Part shown: piece after piece, positions 1-8,934 of the stretch
How positions within the stretch are numbered: the first letter of the stretch is position 1
Layout of the letters: every line of letters begins with the position of its first letter
DNA from: Sphingorhabdus sp. Alg239-R122
GTDB lineage: Bacteria > Pseudomonadota > Alphaproteobacteria > Sphingomonadales > Sphingomonadaceae
DNA length: 44,361 nt
Direction of reading: 5' to 3'
Assembly: GCF_900537065.1 (NCBI RefSeq)
Contig: NZ_UNRC01000015.1
Location: 1 to 44,361, forward strand
Translations under genes and position numbers: made by a program
Notes under the pieces: generated by a model
Databases searched by the model: none
What the model was told of the DNA's origin: nothing
The model's input: the letters and a program-made list of their open reading frames with translations, nothing else

Positions 1-580
1 TATTTGCTATCAGGGAAATAGCCACCAGCCATGCCAGCCAGGCAAATATTTTTGAACGGATATTCGCATAGTGGCGACGAAAGACAGAACGAAACTGCCA
101 CAATATTGCGATTGCTGCGGCTATGTAGAGATAATATTGGATATCCAGAGCAGTGAAAAGCAGCGTGTATTCATCCTGCGTCAGATAGTGGAGCGGATAT
201 TCCACATTCCCGTTTTTACCGAAAGGCAGCTGGTCCCCCGGCAGTGTAAACGCCAGCGCACCAAAGAATGGCAGTGCATGTGCGCCATGCCATAGCCGTA
301 ACCTGGTTCCGGCAAAGCAGGTGGCCGCTATGAAGCCGGTAAAAAACGGCATTTGCAGGAAAGTCACTGCCGTGCGCAGGGCGTTGGGCCAGGAATATAG
401 AAACTCGGGGGATTCTATAAGCCAGCCCGATACGTCAATTGCCAGTAGAATCAGGAAAATCGCAAAAAGTGCATTGGCAAGCCGTCGTTCTGTCCGGACG
501 GCAAGCAGAAAAATTGCAAGAATCATGCAGACAAAGCATATTAATATGGCAATTATGCCGAGAGCACCGGTAGTTACCAT
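1..580 (-). CDS. N-terminal part of a multi-pass membrane protein, possibly a membrane-anchored AraC-type regulator (partial)
   Basis: An open frame of 193 codons starts with ATG at 580 and runs off the left edge without a stop. The translation begins MVTTGALGIIAILICFVCMI and is strongly hydrophobic. Likely membrane segments lie near residues 5-27, 34-50, 68-88, 99-112, 146-163 and 177-193, separated by short arginine-rich loops (RTERR, FRRHY). This layout, with a conserved-looking RTERRLANALFAIFLILLAI stretch after the first helix, resembles the sensor half of sphingomonad regulators that carry a C-terminal AraC helix-turn-helix. The DNA-binding part would lie outside the window, so the assignment is an inference; a membrane sensor kinase is an alternative. 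The shine-dalgarno sequence is weak. The reading frame itself is well supported. Confidence 0.6.
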   Translation of the reverse strand, partial: MVTTGALGIIAILICFVCMILAIFLLAVRTERRLANALFAIFLILLAIDVSGWLIESPEFLYSWPNALRTAVTFLQMPFFTGFIAATCFAGTRLRLWHGAHALPFFGALAFTLPGDQLPFGKNGNVEYPLHYLTQDEYTLLFTALDIQYYLYIAAAIAILWQFRSVFRRHYANIRSKIFAWLAWLVAISLIAN

Positions 581-628
581 TTCGGGTTTGCGGGGAGCGG
601 CATATCTGGCACGAGCCTATCGGATAGT

Positions 629-702
629 TGGAGCGGGTAAGGGGAATCGAACCCCTCTAGCTAGCTTGGAAGGCTAGAGCATTACCACTATGCTATACCC
701 GC
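629..702 (-). tRNA. tRNA-Gly (anticodon TCC)
   Basis: Read on the minus strand from 702, the sequence folds as a cloverleaf. The acceptor arm GCGGGTA pairs with TACCCGC, followed by discriminator T and an encoded CCA. The D arm is GCATAGTGGTAATGC, the anticodon stem is CTAGC/GCTAG around the loop CTTCCAA (anticodon TCC), and the T arm is GGGGT TCGATTC CCCTT. With CCA the gene is 74 nt, the usual size for tRNA-Gly. Confidence 0.95.
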
Positions 703-747
703 TCATGGTTGGCGTAATTGTGGTTTTACGTGCTTTTGTCAAGCTTC

Positions 748-1299
748 TTATTCGCCTTCAAATTCCATAAGGCTTTGCACTTCAAGATTCGCCTCGCGCA
801 GGCGGGTAGTACCTTTCAGTTCGGGTAGATCGATGACAAACAGTGCTTTGTCGACCAGGGCTCCGGCGTCGCGGAGCAACCGCACCGTGGCCAGCGCCGT
901 GCCGCCGGTGGCGATCAGGTCGTCAATGATGACAACCCTGTCGCCAGCTTCCACGGCATCAGCGGCGATTTCCAGACGGTCTGTGCCATATTCCAGTGCA
1001 TAGTCGATGCTGCGTGTTTCCACCGGAAGTTTTCCGGGCTTGCGAACGGGCAGGAAACCTATGCCCAGATGCACGGCCACAGCAGCACCGAAAATAAAGC
1101 CGCGGGCTTCCATACCGGCAATATAGCGGGGACGGTCATCACCCATCAGGCGGGCGAGGTGGCCAATGGTAGCAGCAAAGCCTTCGCCATTGCCGATAAG
1201 CGTGGTGATGTCGCGGAACATGATGCCGGCTTCCGGAAAGTCCGGAACGGTGCGCACCATTTTTTTAAGATCATCCAGCGCCAGCAGCTTGCCCGTCAT
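748..1299 (-). CDS. apt: adenine phosphoribosyltransferase
   Basis: Cytoplasmic purine salvage enzyme that converts adenine and PRPP to AMP and pyrophosphate. The protein of 183 residues has the usual size for the family. The type I PRTase PRPP-binding loop VVIIDDLIATGGTA is at about residues 122-135, and the family motifs FPEAGIMFRDIT and MEARGFIFG lie in the N-terminal half. I chose ATG at 1299 because the family usually begins a few residues before the LDDLKKMVRTVPDFP segment and a GGGA sits about 8 bases upstream. An in-frame TTG at 1314 would add five residues. The gene follows petC closely (33 bases from the petC stop) and may share the pet transcript. Confidence 0.93.
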   Translation of the reverse strand: MTGKLLALDDLKKMVRTVPDFPEAGIMFRDITTLIGNGEGFAATIGHLARLMGDDRPRYIAGMEARGFIFGAAVAVHLGIGFLPVRKPGKLPVETRSIDYALEYGTDRLEIAADAVEAGDRVVIIDDLIATGGTALATVRLLRDAGALVDKALFVIDLPELKGTTRLREANLEVQSLMEFEGE

Positions 1300-1332
1300 A
1301 TCATATCCCAGCAAGCTGTGCGGCTATGGCTA

Positions 1333-2169
1333 TCAATGCTTTTTGTCGGCCCAGATATTACGGTAGGACAGATAGGCAAGGATGGTGAAGATCAGCAGGA
1401 ATGCGAGCACGGCCAGACCGGTCTGCTTGCGCTTTTCCATTTTCGGTTCAGCCGTCCATGTCAGGAACGCGGATACGTCTTTCGACATCTGGTCAACACT
1501 TGCCTTGGTTCCGTCGGCATAGCTTACCTGGCCTTCCGCTGTAATTGGCGGTGCCATGGCAAGGTTCAGGTTCGCAAAGTAGGGATTGTAGTGCAGCCCC
1601 GTACCCGGCATAGAATCAGGGAATTCTTCGGCCAGCTTCTTGGGCGGGTTCTGATAGCCAGTGAGCAGCGAGTAGACATAGGCGGGGCCATTGTGGCGGG
1701 CCTTGGTCATCAGCGAGAGATCAGGCGGAACCGCGTTGTTGTTGGCGGCGCGTGCCGCCACATCATTGGGATAGACAGCAGGAAACTTATCGGCGGCAAG
1801 GCCATCGCGTGTGCTTGCCTCGCCGGTTTCAGGGTCAATAGCTGGCACTTGAAAGCTGGCGGCGATCGCCTTGACCTCGGCTTCGTTGTAACCAATGGCC
1901 TGAAGGTCGCGGAAAGCGACATGTTCCAGCGAGTGGCAGGCCGAGCAGACTTCCTTGTACACGCCATAGCCGCGTTGCAGCTGGGCTGTGTCAAATTTGC
2001 CGAATACACCATCGCTGGACTGGCTGAGTGACTTGGGATGCTCATGAAACATGTGTTCTGCGGTTTCGACATGCTCTTCGGTGAGATAGGTATAGGCACC
2101 CATCAGGAATGAATAGAGCAGCACGCCCGTGAAAAACAGTCCGACCAATATACCGAGGTTTCTAATCAT
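1333..2169 (-). CDS. petC: cytochrome c1 of the bc1 complex
   Basis: Heme c subunit of ubiquinol-cytochrome c reductase, which passes electrons from the Rieske centre to soluble or membrane cytochrome c. The protein is 278 residues. It has an N-terminal hydrophobic segment (residues 5-27), the heme-attachment motif C75-S-A-C78-H79, the PPDLS segment and a C-terminal anchor (TGLAVLAFLLIFTILAYLSY). A methionine in the LNLAMAPP region is the likely axial ligand. The open frame extends upstream to 2385 inside petB, but the true start is ATG at 2169, where a signal-like hydrophobic segment begins. It lies 31 bases after petB, as third gene of the petABC operon. Confidence 0.95.
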   Translation of the reverse strand: MIRNLGILVGLFFTGVLLYSFLMGAYTYLTEEHVETAEHMFHEHPKSLSQSSDGVFGKFDTAQLQRGYGVYKEVCSACHSLEHVAFRDLQAIGYNEAEVKAIAASFQVPAIDPETGEASTRDGLAADKFPAVYPNDVAARAANNNAVPPDLSLMTKARHNGPAYVYSLLTGYQNPPKKLAEEFPDSMPGTGLHYNPYFANLNLAMAPPITAEGQVSYADGTKASVDQMSKDVSAFLTWTAEPKMEKRKQTGLAVLAFLLIFTILAYLSYRNIWADKKH

Positions 2170-2200
2170 CTGACTTATGCTTTCCTTGTCTTCGGCTGGC

Positions 2201-3523
2201 TTATTCGGCAGGCTGCGTAGCAGCGCCGCCTGTAGTTGCGATTGTGTCGATGGCTGCAGGTGCTTCTTCACCATCTTTGCCCAGCACCGCTTCGGTGATC
2301 GAGGCAGGCAGCGGATCAGGACGTTCAATCGACGAAATGATCGGCAGTATGATGAGGAAGTGCGCGAAATAATAAGCCGAGGCAAGCTGGCTGATCATCA
2401 CATAAGGCTCTTCCGCAGGAGCGCCGCCACAATATCCCAGGATCAGGACAACGACCACGAACACCCAGAAGAAGGGGCGGAATAGTGGACGATATCTGCC
2501 CGAACGCACCGGTGAGCGGTCCAGCCATGGCAGGAAGAACAGCAGCAGGATGGAGGCAAACATGGCCAGCACACCCAGCAGTTTCGCCGGAATAAACAGG
2601 AAATCGAACGTGAAGGCACGCAGGATGGCGTAGAATGGCCAAAAATACCATTCAGGCACAATATGCGCCGGTGTCGATAGCGGGTTGGCCGCGATATAGT
2701 TATCCGCATGGCCGAGGAAGTTCGGCGCAAAGAACATGACGGCGGCAAAAATGACGAGATAGACACCAAGGCCGAAACCGTCTTTCGCGGTGTAATAGGG
2801 GTGGAATGGAACCGTGTCCGATTCCTGCTTCACTTCCACGCCGGTCGGATTGGATGATCCCGGAATGTGCAGGGCCCAGACGTGCAAGATAACAACGCCT
2901 GCAATCACAAATGGCAGCAGATAGTGGAGTGAGAAGAAACGGTTTAGCGCAGCGTTATCCGGCGCAAAACCGCCGAGCAGCCATTCCTGCAGCGTGGGTC
3001 CGATCAGCGGGATAGCCGAGAAAAGCCCGGTAATAACTTTCGCACCCCAGAAGCTCATCTGACCCCATGGCAGTACATAGCCCATGAACGCGGTTGCCAT
3101 AGCCAGCAGGTAGATGACCATGCCGAGCAGCCAGATCATCTCTCGCGGCGCTTTGTACGAACTGAAATACAGCCCGCGGAATATGTGGATATAGATCACG
3201 ATAAAGAAGAAGCTGGCGCCATTGGCGTGCATGTAACGCAGCATCCAGCCCCAGTTGACGTCGCGCATGATATGCTCGGTCGAATTAAACGCGACGGTTG
3301 CCTCGGGCGCATAGTGCATCGCCAGGATGATGCCGGAAATAATCTGTACCACTAGTGCAAAGCCGGCAAGCACGCCGAAATTCCAGAAATAGTTAAGGTT
3401 GCGTGGCACCGGATAACCCGCGCCAATCGCATTATAAACAAGGCGTGGCAATGGAAGACGTTCGTCGATCCATTTCATGGCCGGATTTGTCGGGTTATAC
3501 TGACTTGCCCACGGAAAACTCAT
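2201..3523 (-). CDS. petB: cytochrome b of the bc1 complex
   Basis: Integral membrane subunit that carries the two b hemes and the Qo and Qi quinone sites. The protein is 440 residues, typical for bacterial cytochrome b. The heme ligand pairs H99/H113 and H200/H214 are visible, each 14 residues apart. The Qo-site PEWY motif is at residues 290-293 within [16 protein letters not shown]. Multiple transmembrane helices span the protein, and a proline/alanine-rich tail follows the last helix. It is 11 bases downstream of petA and cotranscribed with petA and petC. Confidence 0.97.
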   Translation of the reverse strand: MSFPWASQYNPTNPAMKWIDERLPLPRLVYNAIGAGYPVPRNLNYFWNFGVLAGFALVVQIISGIILAMHYAPEATVAFNSTEHIMRDVNWGWMLRYMHANGASFFFIVIYIHIFRGLYFSSYKAPREMIWLLGMVIYLLAMATAFMGYVLPWGQMSFWGAKVITGLFSAIPLIGPTLQEWLLGGFAPDNAALNRFFSLHYLLPFVIAGVVILHVWALHIPGSSNPTGVEVKQESDTVPFHPYYTAKDGFGLGVYLVIFAAVMFFAPNFLGHADNYIAANPLSTPAHIVPEWYFWPFYAILRAFTFDFLFIPAKLLGVLAMFASILLLFFLPWLDRSPVRSGRYRPLFRPFFWVFVVVVLILGYCGGAPAEEPYVMISQLASAYYFAHFLIILPIISSIERPDPLPASITEAVLGKDGEEAPAAIDTIATTGGAATQPAE

Positions 3524-3534
3524 ATGCTCTTACC

Positions 3535-4113
3535 TCAACCGACTTTGATAACTGTATCGGACAAAAACTCTACTGCCGGCACTTCCAGATTGGTGGGTGC
3601 CGGACCCTTGCGGATACGGCCCGCCGTATCATAGTGTGAACCGTGGCACGGGCAGAAATAACCGTCAAACTCGCCTTTTACCTCACCTTGCGCAGCGCCC
3701 AGCGGTACACAGCCCAGATGGGTGCACACACCCATTGTGATCAGGATATTTTCATGCCCGGGCGCAGTGCGTTCGGCCAGGGTCTGCGGTTCACGCAGCG
3801 ATGCCACGTCAACTGCATTTGCTTCTTCAATTTCCTTAGGCGTCAGGTTGCGGATAAACAGTGGCTGTTTACGGAAAATCGTCTTGATCGCCTGTCCAGG
3901 CTCAAGCGCGGACACATCGACTTCAATCGATGCCAGCGCCAGGACATCAGCAGATGGCGCCATCTGCGTTATCAGCGGATACAGAACCGCTGCGCCGCCC
4001 ACGCCAGCAAAGCTGACAGCCGCGACATTGATAAAATCACGGCGGCGTACGCCTTCTTCATTTTGTGTGTCTGCATCCACGGTCTGTGGATCGGTGCTTA
4101 CTGCTTCAGTCAT
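3535..4113 (-). CDS. petA: Rieske iron-sulfur subunit of the bc1 complex
   Basis: [2Fe-2S] subunit that takes an electron from ubiquinol at the Qo site. Cluster motifs are C130-T-H132-L-G-C135 and C154-P-C156-H157-G-S. C130, H132, C154 and H157 should bind the cluster, while C135 and C156 form the stabilising disulfide. The N-terminus has a twin-arginine-like sequence (RRRDFINVAAVSFAGVGG) that also serves as the membrane anchor. The protein is 192 residues. It is first of three minus-strand genes petA-petB-petC. The 206-base gap to trmL on the other strand must hold the operon promoter; I could not pick one out confidently. Confidence 0.96.
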   Translation of the reverse strand: MTEAVSTDPQTVDADTQNEEGVRRRDFINVAAVSFAGVGGAAVLYPLITQMAPSADVLALASIEVDVSALEPGQAIKTIFRKQPLFIRNLTPKEIEEANAVDVASLREPQTLAERTAPGHENILITMGVCTHLGCVPLGAAQGEVKGEFDGYFCPCHGSHYDTAGRIRKGPAPTNLEVPAVEFLSDTVIKVG

Positions 4114-4319
4114 TCAATCGCCCTATTCGAACCGACTTACATTAGAATATTTGTGGACCCGCCCCACCTTATCGATTTGCCCTAGCAGATGCCGGACAAG
4201 GAATCCATATCATCAAGACATGCATTTGGTGGGCCTGATAGCCGCAAACCATATGGCTTGCCAACAGTGAATTTTGCATCTTGCGTGACTTAATTTGCAA
4301 GACACCTTAAAGCGCGGAC

Positions 4320-4775
4320 ATGCGGCTTGCACTTTATCAACCCGATATTGCCGGAAACCTTGGCACGTCCATGCGGTTATGCGCCTGTCTGGGCATTGGG
4401 CTCGACGTCATTGAGCCGTGCGGCTTCCCGCTGGGTGACCGGCAGCTGAAGCGGGCAGCCATGGATTATGGCGAGGCCATAGATGTGGTGCGCCATGCCG
4501 ATTGGGACAGTTTCCTGAATATGACGCGCGATGCGGCGCAGCGTATTGTGCTGATGAGCAGTAAGGGCGCGCAGACCTTGTATGACACGGGTTTCCGCAG
4601 CGATGACATTATATTGATGGGCAGCGAAAGTACCGGTGTGCCGGAAAAAGTCGCAAAAGAAGCAAATTTGATCTCGCGCATAGAAATGCAGCCGGGAATG
4701 CGCTGCTTGAACGTCGCTGTGGCGGCGGGCATTGCGGTTAGCGAGGCCATCCGCCAGACGCGCTATGTGAAATGA
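4320..4775 (+). CDS. trmL: tRNA (cytidine(34)-2'-O)-methyltransferase
   Basis: SPOUT-class methyltransferase that 2'-O-methylates the wobble base of tRNA-Leu isoacceptors. The protein of 151 residues matches the compact TrmL length. Family motifs are the opening LYQPDIAGNLGTSMRLCACLG, the middle MGSESTGVPEKV and the C-terminal knot segment MRCLNVAVAAGIAVSEAIRQ, which forms the AdoMet-binding trefoil knot. It is divergent from petA and is followed by hemF after 21 bases, so the two probably share a transcript. The shine-dalgarno before the ATG is weak (GCGGA). Confidence 0.92.
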   Translation: MRLALYQPDIAGNLGTSMRLCACLGIGLDVIEPCGFPLGDRQLKRAAMDYGEAIDVVRHADWDSFLNMTRDAAQRIVLMSSKGAQTLYDTGFRSDDIILMGSESTGVPEKVAKEANLISRIEMQPGMRCLNVAVAAGIAVSEAIRQTRYVK

Positions 4776-4796
4776 ACAAAGATAACGGAAATATAA

Positions 4797-5651
4797 ATGA
4801 ACGACTGGACCACACAGAAACAGACCGCGCAGACATGGTTTGAAAAGCTGCGCGACGATATTTGCGCCGAATTTACCGCGATTGAACGCGAAGCGGGCAG
4901 CGATGCGGCCTTTGAATATACACCTTGGGACCGGACCAATCATGATGGTGCCGAAGGCGGCGGCGGTGTGCGGGGTCTTATCAAGGGCAAGGTTTTTGAA
5001 AAAGCGGGTGTGAACGTATCCACCGTGCACGGCAGTTTCAGTCCCGAATTTGCCAAATCGATTAATGGCGCGGAAGAAGATCCGCGTTTCTTTGCCACCG
5101 GCATTTCGCTGGTCGCGCATATGGCCAATCCGCACGTACCCGCCGTGCACATGAACACCCGCTTCCTGGTCACCACAAAGGCATGGTTCGGTGGCGGCGC
5201 CGACCTGAACCCGCCCATAGAATACGCCGATGATACCGCCGACTTTCACGCTCGCATGAAAACCGCATGTGATGCCCATGATATTGCCGATTATGACCGC
5301 TATAAAAAATGGGCTGATGATTATTTCTATATCCCGCACCGTGAATGCCATCGCGGCGTGGGCGGCATATTTTACGACCATCTGGAATGTGATGGCGGTG
5401 CTGCGTTTGATGCGAACTTCGCGTTTACCCAGGATGTGGGCCGGGCGTTTCTGGATATCTTCCCGCAAATTGTGCGTCGCCGTATGGGGCTTGCGCACAA
5501 TGATGCGGAAAAAATGCAACAATTGGTCTGGCGTGGCCGTTATGCCGAATTTAATCTGGTCTATGACCGCGGTACGACATTCGGCCTGAAAACTGGCGGT
5601 AATGTCGATGCAATCCTGATGAGCCTGCCGCCCGAAGTGGTTTGGGAATAG
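4797..5651 (+). CDS. hemF: oxygen-dependent coproporphyrinogen III oxidase
   Basis: Decarboxylates two propionates of coproporphyrinogen III with O2 to give protoporphyrinogen IX for heme synthesis. The protein is 284 residues. Diagnostic segments are AGVNVSTVHG, VHMNTRF, WFGGGADLNP, HRGVGGIFYDHL and the C-terminal RYAEFNLVYDRGTTFGLKTGG. The neighbourhood contains other heme-using functions (bc1 complex, and heme A synthase further on). It begins 21 bases after trmL and is followed within 6 bases by a GNAT gene, suggesting an operon. Confidence 0.97.
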   Translation: MNDWTTQKQTAQTWFEKLRDDICAEFTAIEREAGSDAAFEYTPWDRTNHDGAEGGGGVRGLIKGKVFEKAGVNVSTVHGSFSPEFAKSINGAEEDPRFFATGISLVAHMANPHVPAVHMNTRFLVTTKAWFGGGADLNPPIEYADDTADFHARMKTACDAHDIADYDRYKKWADDYFYIPHRECHRGVGGIFYDHLECDGGAAFDANFAFTQDVGRAFLDIFPQIVRRRMGLAHNDAEKMQQLVWRGRYAEFNLVYDRGTTFGLKTGGNVDAILMSLPPEVVWE

Positions 5652-5657
5652 TCGGTG

Positions 5658-6251
5658 ATGACCGATATTCCTGTTCCTGACGGCCATATCGCTTCGGTTG
5701 TGACGCACCTGGAAATGTGCGCACGGCCCAAAATGGCAGCCATTCAGTCAGATGCGCTCGTGCTGGAACGCTGGGAGCGGCCCGGCCTAGCGGAATATCG
5801 CGCGCTGTTTCGCAGGGTCGGTGCGCCCTGGCTATGGTTTTCACGGCTGGTGATGGATGACGCCGTGCTGGGAGAAGCCATACATGATCCCGGCGTTCAT
5901 ATTTATGCGATCAGGATGCAGGATGGCGCTGATGCAGGGATACTTGAGCTGGACTTTCGGCAAGACGGAGCGTGTGAGGTTGGCTTTCTGGGCCTTGTTC
6001 CCGAACAATTGGGCAAGGGGCATGGCCGCTGGTTGATGACCCAGGCTTTGCAGCAGGCATGGGGCCATCCGGGGGTTGAGCGCGTCTGGCTGCATACCTG
6101 TTCGTTCGATCATCTAGGTGCACTTAAGTTTTACCAGCGCAGCGGGTTCCAGCCATTTCGGCGTGAAGTGGAAATAGTGCCAGACCCGCGCCTTGCCGGT
6201 TACGTACCCCGCGATGCCGCGCCGCACGTACCGATTATCGGCGGCGAATAA
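5658..6251 (+). CDS. GNAT-family N-acetyltransferase
   Basis: Acetyl-CoA-dependent acetyltransferase of unknown substrate, 197 residues. The C-terminal half carries a GNAT fold: the beta-4 strand CEVGFLGLVPEQLGKG, then the acetyl-CoA loop QLGKGHGRW, a following helix and the typical LKFYQRSGFQPF ending. The N-terminal part (ARPKMAAIQSDALVLERWERP) is not diagnostic. Start at ATG 5658; a GTG directly before it at 5655 is also possible. It sits 6 bases after the hemF stop and probably shares its transcript, although nothing links it to heme synthesis. Confidence 0.85.
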   Translation: MTDIPVPDGHIASVVTHLEMCARPKMAAIQSDALVLERWERPGLAEYRALFRRVGAPWLWFSRLVMDDAVLGEAIHDPGVHIYAIRMQDGADAGILELDFRQDGACEVGFLGLVPEQLGKGHGRWLMTQALQQAWGHPGVERVWLHTCSFDHLGALKFYQRSGFQPFRREVEIVPDPRLAGYVPRDAAPHVPIIGGE

Positions 6252-6273
6252 CAAGGGCTAGCGCACTACAGCT

Positions 6274-7032
6274 TCAATCGAAGACTGTAGAATCGATATT
6301 TCTCGCATTATGGCCGGAAAGCTGGCGGTAAATCGCTGCTGCCATCAGCACGAAAATGGTTGTGAAAATCGCACTGAAGAATGCACTCACAAATGCCAGC
6401 GCAGTTGTAGCAAGTTCACCGCCCAGCACCATATTCAGCACACCACCAAAGATAAGTTCGGCAAGCAGTAGCAGGACAAAGCCGACAATGGCCACAATGA
6501 TCAGGAACAGGGTGATGCGCCAGCCATTACCCTTGGTCAGTTCCCATGAACGTCCGATGGCGGTCAGCGGATTACGGATATCCTCAGCGACAATTGATGT
6601 GGCCACGACGCTGAACCGGCCCAGCAGGTAGAGGCCGGGAATGATAAGCAGTGCAAAACCTATGCCCATGGCGACGGAAGTTAACAGGCTCGCCAGAAAA
6701 GCCGGGATCAATGCGATCAATCCTACCTTGATCGCATCGCCGACCGAGCGGCCCTTTTCACCGGTAACCAGCCATAGTATCGCCAGCGATCCGATGGTGG
6801 TTATCAATCCCATGACCAGCATCAGGGGCCAGTTTTGGGAAAATGTTTCCGATAGCCCGGTGAGAATCTGTTCAAATGTTTCATATTCGCCTTGATCTGG
6901 CTGGGTAATCAACAGCGCTGACAGAACTTCGGGCAGAAAATAGAACACTCCGACAAGCGGGATCAGAAGCTGTTTATGCTCGTTGAATAATGCAATCGTG
7001 TCATTCCACGCTGCCGATAAATCGAATTTCAT
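6274..7032 (-). CDS. multi-pass membrane protein of unknown function
   Basis: Unrecognised inner-membrane protein of 252 residues. Hydrophobic segments are near residues 24-40, 75-95, 110-132, 136-155, 185-208 and 219-240. Between them lies ATSIVAEDIRNPLTAIGRSW, a pattern also seen in proteins annotated with a glycerophosphodiester phosphodiesterase membrane domain or DUF975-type permease-like domain, so that is the best family guess. ATG 7032 was chosen over the longer frame starting at 7080 because GGGGGA lies 7 bases upstream and MKFDLSAAWNDTIALF is the conserved-looking beginning. It is convergent with the GNAT gene and divergent from lipB. Confidence 0.8.
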   Translation of the reverse strand: MKFDLSAAWNDTIALFNEHKQLLIPLVGVFYFLPEVLSALLITQPDQGEYETFEQILTGLSETFSQNWPLMLVMGLITTIGSLAILWLVTGEKGRSVGDAIKVGLIALIPAFLASLLTSVAMGIGFALLIIPGLYLLGRFSVVATSIVAEDIRNPLTAIGRSWELTKGNGWRITLFLIIVAIVGFVLLLLAELIFGGVLNMVLGGELATTALAFVSAFFSAIFTTIFVLMAAAIYRQLSGHNARNIDSTVFD

Positions 7033-7167
7033 GCCATTTCCCCCGCCATTTCTCTCTGGACCAGTGTTTATGTGCGGCATTAGTGTCGGATAATTTGGTC
7101 AAGGTCAATGTTTCCCGGCTATATTACGGCTCTTGCATTTTGTGCCCATAATGCCGACCATTGGCGG

Positions 7168-7884
7168 ATGAACGATATTTTACCATTATTACCATTGCCT
7201 CAGTGGGAAGTTGCGAATGGCCGCATACCCTATCCGCAAGCGCTAGAGTTTATGGAAAAGCGCAATGCGGATATCCGTGCAGATACAGCAGATGAGCTGG
7301 TGTGGCTTATCGAGCACCCTCCGCTTTATACCGCGGGGACGAGCGCGGATCCGGCGGAGCTGCTGAGCCAGCAATTCCCGGTGTACCAGACCGGGCGTGG
7401 CGGCCGGCATACCTATCACGGACCGGGACAGCGGGTCGGCTATGTCATGCTGGACCTCAGGAAAAGGGGCCGTGACGTGCGCGTATTTGTGCATGCGCTG
7501 GAAGGTTGGGTGATTGCGACGCTGGCGGATTTCGGTGTTGAAGCCCGCCGTGCAGAAGGGCGCATTGGCATCTGGACCGACAACCGGCAGGGACAGGAAG
7601 CGAAAATCGGTGCGATCGGCGTGCGGATCAAGAGCTGGGTTACTATGCACGGTTTTGCAGTGAATATTGACCCTGACCTCAGCCATTTTGGCGGTATTGT
7701 CCCTTGCGGGATCAGCGAATATCCGGTGACGAGCCTTGCCGAACTTGGCATAAAGGCGGATATGGGGGATTGGGACGCGGCGCTGAAGGCGCGGCTGCCC
7801 TGTTTTCTTGAAGTTTTGCCGGGCGGCAAGAATGAACATGATCGAAATGAAAGTCTGAAATATGCGCAAAACCCTGTCACTTAA
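7168..7884 (+). CDS. lipB: octanoyl-[acyl-carrier-protein]:protein N-octanoyltransferase
   Basis: Transfers octanoyl from ACP to the lipoyl domains of 2-oxoacid dehydrogenases and GcvH, the first step of lipoate synthesis. The catalytic dyad is visible as K146 in [10 protein letters not shown] and C180 in [15 protein letters not shown]. The [16 protein letters not shown] motif is complete. The protein is 238 residues when started at ATG 7168, which has GGCGG upstream; the frame is open back to 7108, but those residues do not look conserved. The last 23 bases overlap the next gene. Confidence 0.95.
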   Translation: MNDILPLLPLPQWEVANGRIPYPQALEFMEKRNADIRADTADELVWLIEHPPLYTAGTSADPAELLSQQFPVYQTGRGGRHTYHGPGQRVGYVMLDLRKRGRDVRVFVHALEGWVIATLADFGVEARRAEGRIGIWTDNRQGQEAKIGAIGVRIKSWVTMHGFAVNIDPDLSHFGGIVPCGISEYPVTSLAELGIKADMGDWDAALKARLPCFLEVLPGGKNEHDRNESLKYAQNPVT

Positions 7885-8161
7885 CCCTGTTATCGCCGCC
7901 GGGCTGTCGCTGTCGCTGATCGCCTGCTCCTCTCAGGTGCCGGATGAGGAAGGCGTGCTCACCGAAACCGAACTTGGCGATGTTGATGTGCTGGAAGGCA
8001 CGATCAGCGATGACATGATTCAGCCAGATGCGCTCAGTGAAGCGGCAACTGAAGAAGCCGAGGCGCTAGCAGAGGCAGCAGCAGAAGAGCAGGCCGAAGC
8101 TGAAACCGAAAGCACTGAAGGCGAGAGTGCCGATGCCGAGGAGCAGGCAGGCAGCGAATAA
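7862..8161 (+). CDS. small acidic lipoprotein
   Basis: Predicted lipoprotein of 99 residues, function unknown. A signal sequence with lipobox LIAC ends at C22. The mature part is almost wholly acidic and alanine-rich, with repeated [17 protein letters not shown], and is probably disordered or helical. It starts inside the end of lipB in another frame (23-base overlap), so translation is probably coupled. The compositional bias makes homology hard to judge; existence of the gene rests on the signal peptide, lipobox and placement. Confidence 0.65.
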   Translation: MRKTLSLNPVIAAGLSLSLIACSSQVPDEEGVLTETELGDVDVLEGTISDDMIQPDALSEAATEEAEALAEAAAEEQAEAETESTEGESADAEEQAGSE

Positions 8162-8167
8162 GCTGTT

Positions 8168-8854
8168 TCAGGTGGCATAGGGTACGGGGTCAATAAGGCC
8201 CGCTTCTTCAAAACCCGCCTTGCGCAGGCGGCAGCTGTCACACAGGCCGCACGCCTTTCCATCTGCGGTGGGATCATAGCAGGTCCAGCTTAACCCCGCA
8301 TCCAGCCCGAGCCGGTCTGCCTCGCGCGAAATATCGGCTTTGGTCATATGCTGCAATGGTGCATGGATGGTAAAGCCCTGCCCCTGACCGCCATCCTTTG
8401 TGGCGATAGCTGCGAGTTTTTCAAAGCCTTCGATAAATTCGGGACGGCAATCAGGATAGCCTGAATAATCGAGCGCATTGACCCCGATAAATATGTCGTG
8501 CGCGCCAATTGCCTCTGCCCAGCCCAGAGTGAGCGAAAGAAAAATGAGGTTGCGTGCCGGGACATAGGTCACGGGGATATCGTCACCCACACCTGTTTTT
8601 GGCACGTCGATTTCGTCGGTCAGCGCCGATCCGCCAAATTGGCGCAGGTCAAGCGGCAATATGGTGTGCTGCCGGGCATCAAGGCGCGCCGCGATATTGC
8701 GCGCCGCCTCAATCTCGATCCGGTGCCGCTGGTTATAATCGATGGTCAGCGCGTAAAGAGCATAGCCCTGTTCACGGGCGATTCCGGCGGAAACCATCGA
8801 ATCCATACCGCCGGAAAGCAATATGACGGCTTTCTTCTGTATATCATGTGCCAT
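8168..8854 (-). CDS. queC: 7-cyano-7-deazaguanine synthase
   Basis: ATP-dependent enzyme that turns 7-carboxy-7-deazaguanine into preQ0 for queuosine. It has the PP-loop LLSGGMDS at residues 12-19 and the C-terminal zinc site C192, C202-x2-C205-x2-C208 (CGLCDSC). Between them is the family stretch YVPARNLIFLSLTLGWAEA. Length 228 residues is normal. No other queuosine gene lies in the window. It is convergent with the small lipoprotein gene (6 bases between stops) and is preceded by a hairpin-rich non-coding segment, so it probably has its own promoter. Confidence 0.96.
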   Translation of the reverse strand: MAHDIQKKAVILLSGGMDSMVSAGIAREQGYALYALTIDYNQRHRIEIEAARNIAARLDARQHTILPLDLRQFGGSALTDEIDVPKTGVGDDIPVTYVPARNLIFLSLTLGWAEAIGAHDIFIGVNALDYSGYPDCRPEFIEGFEKLAAIATKDGGQGQGFTIHAPLQHMTKADISREADRLGLDAGLSWTCYDPTADGKACGLCDSCRLRKAGFEEAGLIDPVPYAT

Positions 8855-8934
8855 GGCAACGCCGCTAAACGCTCAGGCTGTGCAATGCAAGCCTGTGCGC
8901 CACCCATATTGCTGCCGTTCCGGGCACAAATGAT

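Noticed and set aside
71-677. Two plus-strand open frames near the left edge
   Set aside because: They are antisense to the hydrophobic minus-strand frame at 1-580, and the second one crosses the tRNA gene. No domain or shine-dalgarno supports them.
1069-2031. 320-codon plus-strand frame
   Set aside because: It is antisense to apt and petC, both clearly real by motifs, and its translation has no known domain.
4114-4319. An IscR-like site in front of petA (GACTTACATTAG)
   Set aside because: Only a few positions match the GACTRWWWYAGTC core and it lacks the second half-site, so it is not convincing.
4377-5708. 443-codon minus-strand frame
   Set aside because: Antisense to trmL, hemF and the GNAT gene. 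Composition is histidine- and arginine-rich, as is usual for shadow frames.
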